A stretch of DNA of 38,824 nucleotides from Saprospiraceae bacterium (GTDB lineage Bacteria; Bacteroidota; Bacteroidia; Chitinophagales; Saprospiraceae), in NCBI GenBank assembly GCA_020848995.1, contig JADLHA010000016.1, forward strand, positions 1-38,824, given 5' to 3'. A model generated the notes under the pieces. It ran no database searches and was not told the DNA's origin. It saw nothing but the letters and a program-made list of their open reading frames with translations. Position numbers and translations under genes: made by a program. Shown in pieces: positions 8,366 to 15,989 of the stretch. Position 1 is the stretch's first letter; the number at the start of each line of letters is the position of its first letter.

Positions 8366-11300
8366 ATGGAGAATCAATACCATACTGGACTATCCGGAAG
8401 GATTGCCGACGTTTTTATCCGCTCGAAGCTTACGGTCTTGCTCATGCTCGTATTCATGGCGATCGGCATTTATTCTACGATGCTGATCCCACGCGAAGAA
8501 GAGCCCCAGATTCAGATCCCCATGGCGGATCTGTTCATCTCCTATCCTGGAGCCAATCCCAGAGAAGTGGAGTCACGTGTAGTCCAGCCACTTGAAAAAA
8601 TGATCTCAAACATTAAGGGGGTTGAGTACGTCTATTCGACTTCGATGAACGGTCAGGCCATGCTCATCGTGCAATACTATGTTGGGGAGGATATTGAAAG
8701 GTCCATTGTAAAACTATACGACGAACTGAACAAGCACGCCGATAAAATGCCGAAGGGAGTGGGAATGCCACTCATCAAGACGCGTTCAATCGACGATGTG
8801 CCGATGATGTCACTCACTCTGTGGAGCGACCGGATGGACGATTACGAAATCTTGCAAGTGGGTCAGGAATTTGCAAGCGAACTCAAAAAAATATCCGATG
8901 TGGCCAACATCCAGCTCATCGGGGGGCGCGAACGAACGTTGATGGTGACACTCGACAAGGACAAGCTACGTGCCCATGGATTGGACATGGCTGGGGTTGC
9001 CCGGCACATCCGGATGAACAACGTCCAGGTCCAGGCGGGGTCTGTCGTAACGGGTGATGTAGAATTTCCCGTTGAAGCGGGAAACTTTCTGAGTTCCCGG
9101 GACGAAGTGGAATCGCTGATCATCGGTACAAATTCCGGAAGACCCGTATACCTTAAGCAGGTTGCACGTGTGAGCGATGGACCTCACCGTCCGGTGGATT
9201 ACGTGCACTTTGGTTTTGGGAAGGCGAGTGTGGAAGATCGCCAGCAGTTTCCTTCGGAATATCCGGCCGTGACTCTCGCGATTTCAAAGAAAAAAGGTTC
9301 GGACGCCATGTCCATTGCTGAACGCGTTCGCGAGCGCACCGGAGAGTTGAAAAGGACGCTGCTCACTGAGGATCTCCAGATCTCGGAGACGCGCAATTAC
9401 GGCGAAACGGCTTCTGAAAAAGTTTCAGAGTTGTTACTGCACCTGGGCATTGCCATTCTTGCGGTAACCTTGCTCGTGATGTTGGCCATGGGGTGGCGCG
9501 GAGGCCTGGTCGTTTTCCTGTCGGTTCCGACGACGTTCGCCCTGACCTTGTTCGCTTACTATTTCATGGATTATACGCTCAACCGCATTACGCTGTTTGC
9601 GCTCGTCTTTGTAGTGGGCATTGTCGTCGATGACAGCATCATCATTGCGGAAAACATGCACCGCCATTTCAAGAACCGCAAGCTGCCGTTTCATCAGGCG
9701 GCGCTCTTTGCCATCAATGAAGTGGGGAACCCCACCATCCTGGCGACATTTACCGTAATTGCTGCCATCCTGCCTATGGCCTTTGTATCGGGATTGATGG
9801 GTCCCTATATGAGTCCCATGCCGGTTGGGGCATCGCTGGCCATGTTGTTTTCGCTGATCATCGCACTGACCATCACCCCTTACCTGGGTTACGTCTTCCT
9901 CCGGGAAAAGGACAGTGGCAATTCAGCGACAGATCCCGACGGCGCTGATATGAAGCAGGATAAGATCTACCGGTTGTACCAGCGCTTTTTGCTTCCGTTG
10001 TTGAATGACCGGAGGAAACGCTGGTTGTTTTTGGGAACCACTGCCGCCGTATTGCTGCTTTCCTTGTTGGCTTTCGCCTTTAAACTCGTAGCGGTAAAAA
10101 TGCTCCCATTTGACAACAAAAATGAATTCCAGGTGGTGATTGATATGCCTGAGGGAACTACGCTGGAGCGAACGGCTGCAGTGGCGGCAGAACTTTCGCA
10201 ATACCTGGCCGATCAGGATGAGGTGGTTTCCTACCAGGCTTATGCCGGGACCGCTTCGCCCATTACGTTTAACGGCCTTGTCCGGCACTACGACATCCGG
10301 AGCGGAAGTCATCAGGCGGACATCCAGGTCAACCTCACCCATAAGGATGCCCGCCGGCAACAAAGCCACGACCTCGCAAAGAAGTACCGGCCGGGATTGC
10401 AGGACATCGCTGCGCGCTACGGTGCAAACGTTAAGGTGGTAGAGGTTCCTCCGGGGCCACCGGTGCTGAGTACCCTGGTTGCTGAAATTTATGGAGATGA
10501 CTACGATAAACAGATTGACATTGCAGCACAGGTAAGTGAGCTCATGCGCAGCACGCCCGACGTAGTGGATGTGGACTGGTATGTGGAGGAGCCCCAGAGG
10601 AAAATCACCTTTGCGGTTGACCGCGAAAAGGCAATGAAGCATGGCGTAGCACCGGCGCAAATCGTCGAAAACATTCAACTTGCACTTTCTGAACAGGCCG
10701 TTTCCACGCTCTACGATCCTAAATCGGTACAACCCGTTGGCATCGTCATGGATATCCCGGACGCGCAAAAATCCGGAGTGGAAAATCTTCGCAACATTCC
10801 AGTGGTGAGTCAAAGTGGCCAAGTTTATCCTGCTGGTGACCTCGCCGAATTGCGGGAAGTCCGCCAGGATGTAAACATCTACCGCAAAAATCAAAAGCGG
10901 GTTGCATACGTGGTAGCCGATATGGCGGGAGAATTGGAGAGTCCCGTGTATGCCATCCTTGATATGTCGAAAAAACTGAGCGACATCGAATTGCCAAAGG
11001 GCTATGAGCTCAGGGAGCTGTTCAACGGGCAACCTGCCGACGAGAGGCACTTTTCGCTAAAGTGGGACGGGGAATGGCAGATCACCTACGACGTCTTTAG
11101 GGATCTTGGTATTGCCTTTGCCGTTGTAATCCTCATCATCTACCTGCTGATCGTTGGATGGTTTCAGCACTTTAAAGTTCCGGTGGTGATGATGACTGCG
11201 ATACCCCTGAGTCTCATTGGCATTGTGATCGGACACTGGATCATGGATGCTTATTTCACGGCTACCTCTATGATTGGTTTTATTGCACTTGCAGGTGTCA

Positions 11301-11581
11301 TGGTGCGCAACTCCGTACTGCTCATCGATTTTGTCAACATCCGGCTTCGCGACGGATTGCCGTTGAAGGAGGCCATCCTTGAAGCGGGAGCTGTAAGAAC
11401 AACGCCCATCCTGCTTACGGCCGGGGCCGTTGCCATTGGCGCCGTGGTCATCTTGTTTGATCCCATCTTTCAGGGCCTGGCCATCTCGCTCATTGGTGGA
11501 ACGGTAGCGTCGACGGTACTAACTCTTTTGGTGGTGCCCGTGCTCTACTTTATGTCTGAACGCCGGCAATTCCGCAATTGA
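8366..11581 (+). CDS. RND-family efflux permease, AcrB/HAE-like
   Basis: This 1071-aa inner-membrane proton-driven pump has the complete RND architecture: TM1 near the N-terminus, a large periplasmic porter/docking loop, TM2-6, a second periplasmic loop and TM8-12. In TM4 the motif GIVVDDSIIIAENMHRH places the Asp pair at 422-423, matching the proton-relay aspartates of AcrB. The second half carries the matching segment ALAGVMVRNSVLLIDFVN. No internal stop or frameshift is seen. I call it HAE-type (hydrophobic/amphiphilic export) rather than a heavy-metal CzcA type by overall appearance; the substrate is unknown. Third gene of the tolC-adaptor-permease operon. Confidence 0.95.
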   Translation: MENQYHTGLSGRIADVFIRSKLTVLLMLVFMAIGIYSTMLIPREEEPQIQIPMADLFISYPGANPREVESRVVQPLEKMISNIKGVEYVYSTSMNGQAMLIVQYYVGEDIERSIVKLYDELNKHADKMPKGVGMPLIKTRSIDDVPMMSLTLWSDRMDDYEILQVGQEFASELKKISDVANIQLIGGRERTLMVTLDKDKLRAHGLDMAGVARHIRMNNVQVQAGSVVTGDVEFPVEAGNFLSSRDEVESLIIGTNSGRPVYLKQVARVSDGPHRPVDYVHFGFGKASVEDRQQFPSEYPAVTLAISKKKGSDAMSIAERVRERTGELKRTLLTEDLQISETRNYGETASEKVSELLLHLGIAILAVTLLVMLAMGWRGGLVVFLSVPTTFALTLFAYYFMDYTLNRITLFALVFVVGIVVDDSIIIAENMHRHFKNRKLPFHQAALFAINEVGNPTILATFTVIAAILPMAFVSGLMGPYMSPMPVGASLAMLFSLIIALTITPYLGYVFLREKDSGNSATDPDGADMKQDKIYRLYQRFLLPLLNDRRKRWLFLGTTAAVLLLSLLAFAFKLVAVKMLPFDNKNEFQVVIDMPEGTTLERTAAVAAELSQYLADQDEVVSYQAYAGTASPITFNGLVRHYDIRSGSHQADIQVNLTHKDARRQQSHDLAKKYRPGLQDIAARYGANVKVVEVPPGPPVLSTLVAEIYGDDYDKQIDIAAQVSELMRSTPDVVDVDWYVEEPQRKITFAVDREKAMKHGVAPAQIVENIQLALSEQAVSTLYDPKSVQPVGIVMDIPDAQKSGVENLRNIPVVSQSGQVYPAGDLAELREVRQDVNIYRKNQKRVAYVVADMAGELESPVYAILDMSKKLSDIELPKGYELRELFNGQPADERHFSLKWDGEWQITYDVFRDLGIAFAVVILIIYLLIVGWFQHFKVPVVMMTAIPLSLIGIVIGHWIMDAYFTATSMIGFIALAGVMVRNSVLLIDFVNIRLRDGLPLKEAILEAGAVRTTPILLTAGAVAIGAVVILFDPIFQGLAISLIGGTVASTVLTLLVVPVLYFMSERRQFRN

Positions 11582-11636
11582 TCCGGGTGTAGAGTTAAGG
11601 TCATTGATTTACAATTCACAACAAATATTGATCATT

Positions 11637-11858
11637 ATGAACAGAACGCGCATGATTCACCGGTTTGCCGGGGCAATGGTCCTGGTTTCCGTTTTGCTCA
11701 CTTATTTTGTAAACCCAGCCTGGATCTTTCTGGCAGCATTTGTGGGACTCAACCTGTTGCAAGCCTCATTCACACGCTGGTGTTTGCTCGACGACATCCT
11801 TCGCAAGATGGGTGTGCCCAGTGAGTGTGAGGAAAGGGCCGCAGCAGGAAAATCCTGA
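11637..11858 (+). CDS. Small YgaP-type (DUF2892) membrane protein
   Basis: This 73-aa protein starts at the ATG at 11637 (MNRTRMIHRFAG). An in-frame upstream start at 11604 would only add a non-conserved tail. It has two predicted membrane helices (AMVLVSVLLTYFV and WIFLAAFVGLNLLQASF) followed by TRWCLLDDILRKMGV. That is the usual layout of the DUF2892/YgaP transmembrane domain without the rhodanese part. It lies 55 bp after the RND permease gene on the same strand and is probably the last gene of the efflux operon. Its role is unknown; the single Cys in RWCLLDD is typical of the Bacteroidota versions I recall. Confidence 0.82.
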   Translation: MNRTRMIHRFAGAMVLVSVLLTYFVNPAWIFLAAFVGLNLLQASFTRWCLLDDILRKMGVPSECEERAAAGKS

Positions 11859-11884
11859 CTGCTCCATTGGCATCTACCAAGTCC

Positions 11885-11928
11885 GTTAGATACTAACTAA
11901 CGTTAGATAAAAGTGATACGAACGTTAG
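11885..11928. promoter_or_regulatory. Operator-like cluster with paired AACGTTAG sites
   Basis: The pentamer GTTAG or its complement CTAAC occurs five times: GTTAG-ATA-CTAAC as an inverted repeat (11885-11897), the perfect palindrome CTAACGTTAG (11897-11906), and CGAACGTTAG (11919-11928). The two AACGTTAG copies (11899-11906, 11921-11928) are 22 bp apart, about two helical turns. They sit directly upstream of the likely -33 region of the galK promoter. This suggests binding by a dimeric regulator; which one is unknown, and no regulator gene is in the window. Confidence 0.5.
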
Positions 11929-11954
11929 TAAGCATGCCATATCCTGGGAAGGTT

Positions 11955-11962
11955 TAACTTTG
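11955..11962 (+). promoter_or_regulatory. Candidate galK promoter (-7 element)
   Basis: TAACTTTG fits the Bacteroidota -7 consensus TAnnTTTG exactly. It would give a leader of roughly 50 nt before the galK ATG at 12019. The operator-like cluster lies just upstream. Confidence 0.5.
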
Positions 11963-12018
11963 TCATGTCCCGGTAAAATCTGCTAACATTTTCTGGCGTG
12001 GAAGCTTAATTTAGCGCC

Positions 12019-13161
12019 ATGGTGCTGACGGATTTTCCTCCCATCGAAACCTTTCGTAGCTTGTTTGGCCGCGGCCCGCTCATGGTCGTCCGCGCACCGG
12101 GAAGGATGAACCTGCTCGGTGAACACACCGACTACAATGGGGGGTGGTGCCTGCCGGCAGCCATCCAGCGTTCCATCTATATCGGGCTGGTTCCCTCGGC
12201 GGAAACTTCGGTGTGGTCGGTCGACGAAGGAAACGCATGGTGCCCGGGCCAAAGAAGGGACAGGCCATCATGGGCCATTTATTTTGAAGGGGCCATGGAG
12301 TATCTGCGGGAAAAGGGCCTGAGCTGGCCGGCTTTCAGGCTCGCATTTGGGGGTGACCTTCCAGCCGGGGCCGGGCTGTCGTCTTCATCAGCAATTACCT
12401 GTGGCCTGGTTGCCCTGCTCGACTACTATGCATCATGGGAGTTTACGCCTGAGCAGTGCGCGGCTTTGGCTGTGGAAGCTGAAAGGCGGGCGGGTGTCGC
12501 CGGAGGAATGATGGACCAGCTTTGCATATTCCACGCCCGCAAGGACATGGCCATGCTGCTGGATTGCACCAAGGTCAGTTACAATTACCTCCCCGCCGTG
12601 ATTCCCGGATATGGATGGTTCATAGCCGATACCCGTGTACGGCATCACTTGCCCGAAAGCGATTACAACAAACGTTCGTTTGCATGCCGGGAGATTCTTG
12701 ACAGAGCATTGGAACTGTTTCCAGGTATCCCGTCCCTTTCTGCACTGGATGCGGGTCAAATGCAGGATTTGTGTGCGGTCCTGAGACCACCGCATAAAGA
12801 ATATGCGCTATATGTTTTCCAGGAGAATGCCCGGGTGCTAGAGATGGCCAGCGCGTGTAGAGACGGTAATGCGCTGAAGGCGGGAGGCCTGTTGTTCGCC
12901 GGACATGAGGGTTTGAGACGTCAATATAGAGTATCCTGCGACGAAGCTGACTTCCTCGTTAATTATGCTCGGCACAGCGAACCGGCCCTGGGAGCCAGGA
13001 TCATGGGCGCTGGTTTCGGGGGCTGCACTCTTCATCTGCTCAACAGGCAGCATCTGGATGAATACGCTGCAGGAATAACAAATGCATTTAAAAACCGTTT
13101 TGGCTGGGAACCGCGCGTTTTTGAAGCCATCCCTTCGGATGGAATAGAGCGCATACACTGA
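12019..13161 (+). CDS. galK: Galactokinase
   Basis: This 380-aa GHMP-superfamily cytosolic kinase phosphorylates galactose to galactose-1-phosphate with ATP, the first committed Leloir step. The galactokinase signature GRMNLLGEHTDYNGG spans residues 28-42, with Arg29 at the catalytic Arg position. The ATP-binding GHMP motif is GAGLSSSSA (117-125). GGMMDQ places the catalytic-base Asp at 166, and the C-terminal GHMP motif is MGAGFGG (329-335). Length matches the family (~380). No galT, galE or mutarotase gene is adjacent, so the rest of the pathway must lie elsewhere. It is preceded by a palindrome cluster and a TAACTTTG promoter element. A peptidase gene follows after only 20 bp and may be co-transcribed. 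Confidence 0.96.
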   Translation: MVLTDFPPIETFRSLFGRGPLMVVRAPGRMNLLGEHTDYNGGWCLPAAIQRSIYIGLVPSAETSVWSVDEGNAWCPGQRRDRPSWAIYFEGAMEYLREKGLSWPAFRLAFGGDLPAGAGLSSSSAITCGLVALLDYYASWEFTPEQCAALAVEAERRAGVAGGMMDQLCIFHARKDMAMLLDCTKVSYNYLPAVIPGYGWFIADTRVRHHLPESDYNKRSFACREILDRALELFPGIPSLSALDAGQMQDLCAVLRPPHKEYALYVFQENARVLEMASACRDGNALKAGGLLFAGHEGLRRQYRVSCDEADFLVNYARHSEPALGARIMGAGFGGCTLHLLNRQHLDEYAAGITNAFKNRFGWEPRVFEAIPSDGIERIH

Positions 13162-13181
13162 CTCGAAATAATACTGGAAAT

Positions 13182-14498
13182 ATGATTGCGTTGCGAACGG
13201 GTTTGGGTAGATTTTTATGGATCTTGATTTTTGCCTTTTCCACTGAAGCGAACGGTCGTTCTGGTGGGGATTCGGCCAGACTCCATCGCCAGTTGCTGAA
13301 GGCATTTCCCGGTTTGGCTCTCGAGGCGAGCGCCCCTCAGTCGCCTTTTCGCCATGTGTGGAAGCTAACCATTCGCCAAAATCTCGATCACAACGATCCC
13401 GGTGCGGGCACTTTTCCTCAATGTATTTACCTGTATCATCGCGGCTATTCGGCTCCCAATGTGCTCGCTACCGAGGGTTATAAGCTGTCGGACCGGATTT
13501 ATGAAGCAACGTCCATCCTCGACGCCAACCAGTTTTCTGTAGAGCACCGCTTTTTTGGAGACTCCAGGCCCGATTCGATCCCATGGATGCTCCTCCGTCA
13601 ACCCCAGGCCTTGGAGGATCTGAGAATGGTTCAAAGTCGCCTCGGCAAAATTTATCGCAAGTCGTGGACGGCAACAGGCGCATCGAAAGGAGGAACACAG
13701 GCTGCACTGTACAGCCTGACTTATCCAGGTGTGGTCCAGGCTACCGTTGCGTATGTAGCCCCATTCGTATTGGAGCAGGAAGATCCGCGAACCATCGCCC
13801 ATTACAAAGAAAAGGTTGGTACCCCGGAATGCCGGCAGCGCGTTTTTAATTTTCAACGAACCCTTCTTAAACAACGCGAAGCACTTAAGCCCATGTTGCT
13901 GGAACTTTCGGTGCGCGACGGCGTGGACTTTTTTCTGGAGCCCGATCGCATCATCGATTACGCAGCCGTCGAATATCCGTTTTCCTTCTGGCAATGGGGT
14001 TTTGGTTGCGAAGAGATTCCCGGCGATGATGCTTCCGCAGAGGAAGTGTTCGATCACGTCGAAACGGTAGTCGATTTCAATTATTACGACAAACCGACCT
14101 GCTCACTGCTCATGCCTGCTTATTACCAGTTCATGACGGAATTCGGTTATTACGGATTTGATACAACTGGATTGAGCGATTTGTTGGTTACCGGCCCGCT
14201 GACCAACCTAGAATTTTGTCCAAAGGAAGCAGACCTCCGTTACGACGGTACCTACATGCGCGAGATGTACCAAAGAGCAACGCGCGAAAGCAGGAACATC
14301 ATTTACATTTATGGTGCGCTCGACACCTGGACAGCCTGTGCGGTTGATCCTGGTCCGGACGGCAACGCCATCAAGCTGGTTCGCTTCAATGGAGGCCACC
14401 GCACACGGATCCGGGACTTTGCTACCCACGACCGGAACCGCATTTACAAAGCCTTGCACAAGTGGACGCGCGCCCGCACGCACCCGTTGCCATACTGA
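13182..14498 (+). CDS. Secreted serine peptidase, S37 (PS-10 tripeptidyl aminopeptidase)-like
   Basis: This 438-aa alpha/beta-hydrolase-type peptidase has an N-terminal hydrophobic export segment (FLWILIFAFSTEANG). The nucleophile motif GASKGG puts Ser168 in the elbow, as in S28/S37 peptidases (GxSKGG). Downstream, YGALDTW gives the likely acid Asp381 and NGGHRTR the likely His406, so a complete triad can be proposed. QNLDHNDP, EHRFFGDSRP and LRQPQALEDL also fit the family as I know it. It would remove short N-terminal peptides from extracytoplasmic polypeptides. It lies 20 bp after galK and ends in a terminator hairpin two bases beyond its stop. S37 rather than S28 is my preferred call. Confidence 0.8.
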   Translation: MIALRTGLGRFLWILIFAFSTEANGRSGGDSARLHRQLLKAFPGLALEASAPQSPFRHVWKLTIRQNLDHNDPGAGTFPQCIYLYHRGYSAPNVLATEGYKLSDRIYEATSILDANQFSVEHRFFGDSRPDSIPWMLLRQPQALEDLRMVQSRLGKIYRKSWTATGASKGGTQAALYSLTYPGVVQATVAYVAPFVLEQEDPRTIAHYKEKVGTPECRQRVFNFQRTLLKQREALKPMLLELSVRDGVDFFLEPDRIIDYAAVEYPFSFWQWGFGCEEIPGDDASAEEVFDHVETVVDFNYYDKPTCSLLMPAYYQFMTEFGYYGFDTTGLSDLLVTGPLTNLEFCPKEADLRYDGTYMREMYQRATRESRNIIYIYGALDTWTACAVDPGPDGNAIKLVRFNGGHRTRIRDFATHDRNRIYKALHKWTRARTHPLPY

Positions 14499-14499
14499 T

Positions 14500-14517
14500 G
14501 GCCCAGAAGGGCCTTTT
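14500..14517 (+). terminator. Short hairpin terminator after the peptidase gene
   Basis: GGCCC (14500-14504), loop AGAA and GGGCC (14509-14513) are followed by TTTT. It begins two bases after the TGA at 14496-14498. The stem is compact and GC-rich but the U tract is short. Confidence 0.5.
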
Positions 14518-14535
14518 CCATTGCTGAATTGCGCG

Positions 14536-14543
14536 TACTTTTG
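14536..14543 (+). promoter_or_regulatory. Candidate lysA promoter (-7 element)
   Basis: TACTTTTG fits TAnnTTTG and lies 34 nt upstream of the lysA ATG at 14578, just after the preceding terminator. That would make lysA its own transcription unit. No convincing -33 TTTG at the usual distance was seen. Confidence 0.45.
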
Positions 14544-14577
14544 CGTCTGCGGGAGAATCCGCAAATTTCCGGAAACT

Positions 14578-15804
14578 ATGGAATTGCATAACGGACACTA
14601 CACCTTGCAGGGCTTCGACCTTGGTGATCTGGTCACCAAATACCACACGCCGCTTTACCTCTACGACACCTCGGTGATCCAACGCCAGATCGAACGGCTT
14701 CAGAAAGCATTTTCCGTTCCTGAACTGGGCATTCATTTTGCGTGCAAGGCCCTCAACAACATCAATATCCTCAAGCTGATGCAGGCTTGGGGTATAGGGC
14801 TCGATACCGTTTCCATACAAGAGATCTGGATTGCTAAACACGCCGGATTCCCAGCGGAGCGCATACTGTATACCCCTAATTGCGTTGGCACCGATGAAAT
14901 CGAAATGGCCATCCGGGAGGGCGTGCAGATAAACGTCGATCACATTGAAACCCTCGAATTCATCGGACACCATTATCCCGGAACCAAGGTTGGCATTCGC
15001 ATCAACCCGCACGTCATGGCGGGGGGGCATGAAAAACTGTCTGTGGGTCACATCGACAGCAAGTTTGGCATTTCCATTTATCAATTGCCATTGGTACTCC
15101 GGATCGTAGATGCGCTCAAACTCCGCGTCAACGGTTTGCACATGCATACGGGTTCCGACATCCTCGACAGTGGAGTGTTCCGCCTGGCAGCCGACATACT
15201 CTTTGACGCAGCGAGCAAATTTAACGACCTCGAGTTCATCGATTTTGGCAGCGGCATCAAAGTCGCCTACAAGGCCGACGATGTGTACACCGATGTCGAG
15301 GAACTCGGTCAGGTGTTGTCTGAATCATTCAACAATTTTTGCAAAGCGTATGGAAGGCCTCTCAAACTTTACCTGGAGCCGGGCAAATTTCTCGTTTCGG
15401 AAGCGGGGTATTTTATGGTTCGCACCAACGTCGTCAAACAAACCCCGTCAACCGTATTTGCAGGGGTCGACTCCGGATTAAACCACCTCATCCGTCCGAT
15501 GTTTTACGATGCTTACCACCACATTTTCAATCTGAGCAACCCGCAGGGAAAACCGCGCGTGTACAACATCGTCGGATACATTTGCGAGACCGATACATTC
15601 GCCAATAACCGCGTCGTTGCTGAAATCCGTCCGGGAGATATACTCTGTTTTAAAAATGCCGGGGCTTATTGCTATACGATGGCATCGAATTACAACTCGC
15701 GGTTCAGACCAGCTGAGGTGATGTTGCACGGTGGTCGGGACTACCTGATCCGCGAACGCGAAACCCTTGATGACCTGTTGCGGCACCAGCAGGAGCTCAT
15801 TTAA
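14578..15804 (+). CDS. lysA: Diaminopimelate decarboxylase
   Basis: This 408-aa PLP enzyme converts meso-diaminopimelate to L-lysine and CO2, the last step of lysine synthesis. It is a fold-type III (alanine racemase-like) barrel plus C-terminal beta domain. The PLP-binding lysine is Lys57 in FACKALNN. HMHTGSD (188-194) and YLEPGKFLVSEAG (265 onward) fit the phosphate- and substrate-binding motifs. YICETDTF supplies Cys336 and Glu337 of the conserved CES/CET active-site motif, and AYCYTMASNYN is the C-terminal signature. I chose ATG 14578 over the upstream in-frame start at 14311, which would run through the end of the peptidase gene. Related ornithine/arginine decarboxylases are less likely because of the CETDTF and EPGKF motifs. 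Confidence 0.93.
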   Translation: MELHNGHYTLQGFDLGDLVTKYHTPLYLYDTSVIQRQIERLQKAFSVPELGIHFACKALNNINILKLMQAWGIGLDTVSIQEIWIAKHAGFPAERILYTPNCVGTDEIEMAIREGVQINVDHIETLEFIGHHYPGTKVGIRINPHVMAGGHEKLSVGHIDSKFGISIYQLPLVLRIVDALKLRVNGLHMHTGSDILDSGVFRLAADILFDAASKFNDLEFIDFGSGIKVAYKADDVYTDVEELGQVLSESFNNFCKAYGRPLKLYLEPGKFLVSEAGYFMVRTNVVKQTPSTVFAGVDSGLNHLIRPMFYDAYHHIFNLSNPQGKPRVYNIVGYICETDTFANNRVVAEIRPGDILCFKNAGAYCYTMASNYNSRFRPAEVMLHGGRDYLIRERETLDDLLRHQQELI

Positions 15805-15842
15805 ATTTTCATGAGGAGGACGGGAGGAATTCCGTCTTGCCC

Positions 15843-15878
15843 CAAAAAAGTATCCCGGCATTCGCGCGGAAGGCCGGG
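15843..15878 (-). terminator. Minus-strand terminator hairpin between convergent genes
   Basis: On the minus strand the arms CCCGGC (15878-15873) and GCCGGG (15859-15854) form a GC-rich stem with a 13-nt loop, followed after 4 nt by six T residues. It is placed to end transcription of the minus-strand T9SS gene (stop at 15990). Confidence 0.5.
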
Positions 15879-15957
15879 ACTACCCCGTCACGCTTTGCGC
15901 GAGCGCGAGCGTTCCCGCGCCTGAACGCAAATGCAAGTTGTGTTGGTAGTTCGCAAT

Positions 15958-15985
15958 GCCGTGACTGCCAAATGGCAAATACGGC
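15958..15985. repeat. Interrupted inverted repeat just after the minus-strand stop
   Basis: Outer arms GCCGT (15958-15962) and ACGGC (15981-15985) enclose inner arms TGCCA (15966-15970) and TGGCA (15973-15977), separated by symmetric 3-nt internal loops. It starts 4 bp beyond the stop codon of the minus-strand T9SS gene. It is probably a 3' mRNA hairpin, stabilising or terminating. Confidence 0.4.
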
Positions 15986-15989
15986 GGAG

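Noticed and set aside
9923-11050. 375-codon minus-strand open frame
   Set aside because: It is antisense to the RND permease gene, whose plus-strand product is unmistakable; the minus-strand protein has no recognisable family features.
13365-14057. 230-codon minus-strand open frame
   Set aside because: It is antisense to the S37-type peptidase gene, which has a complete catalytic triad on the plus strand.
14422-15147. 241-codon minus-strand open frame
   Set aside because: It is a shadow of lysA and the end of the peptidase gene; it crosses the terminator and promoter between them.
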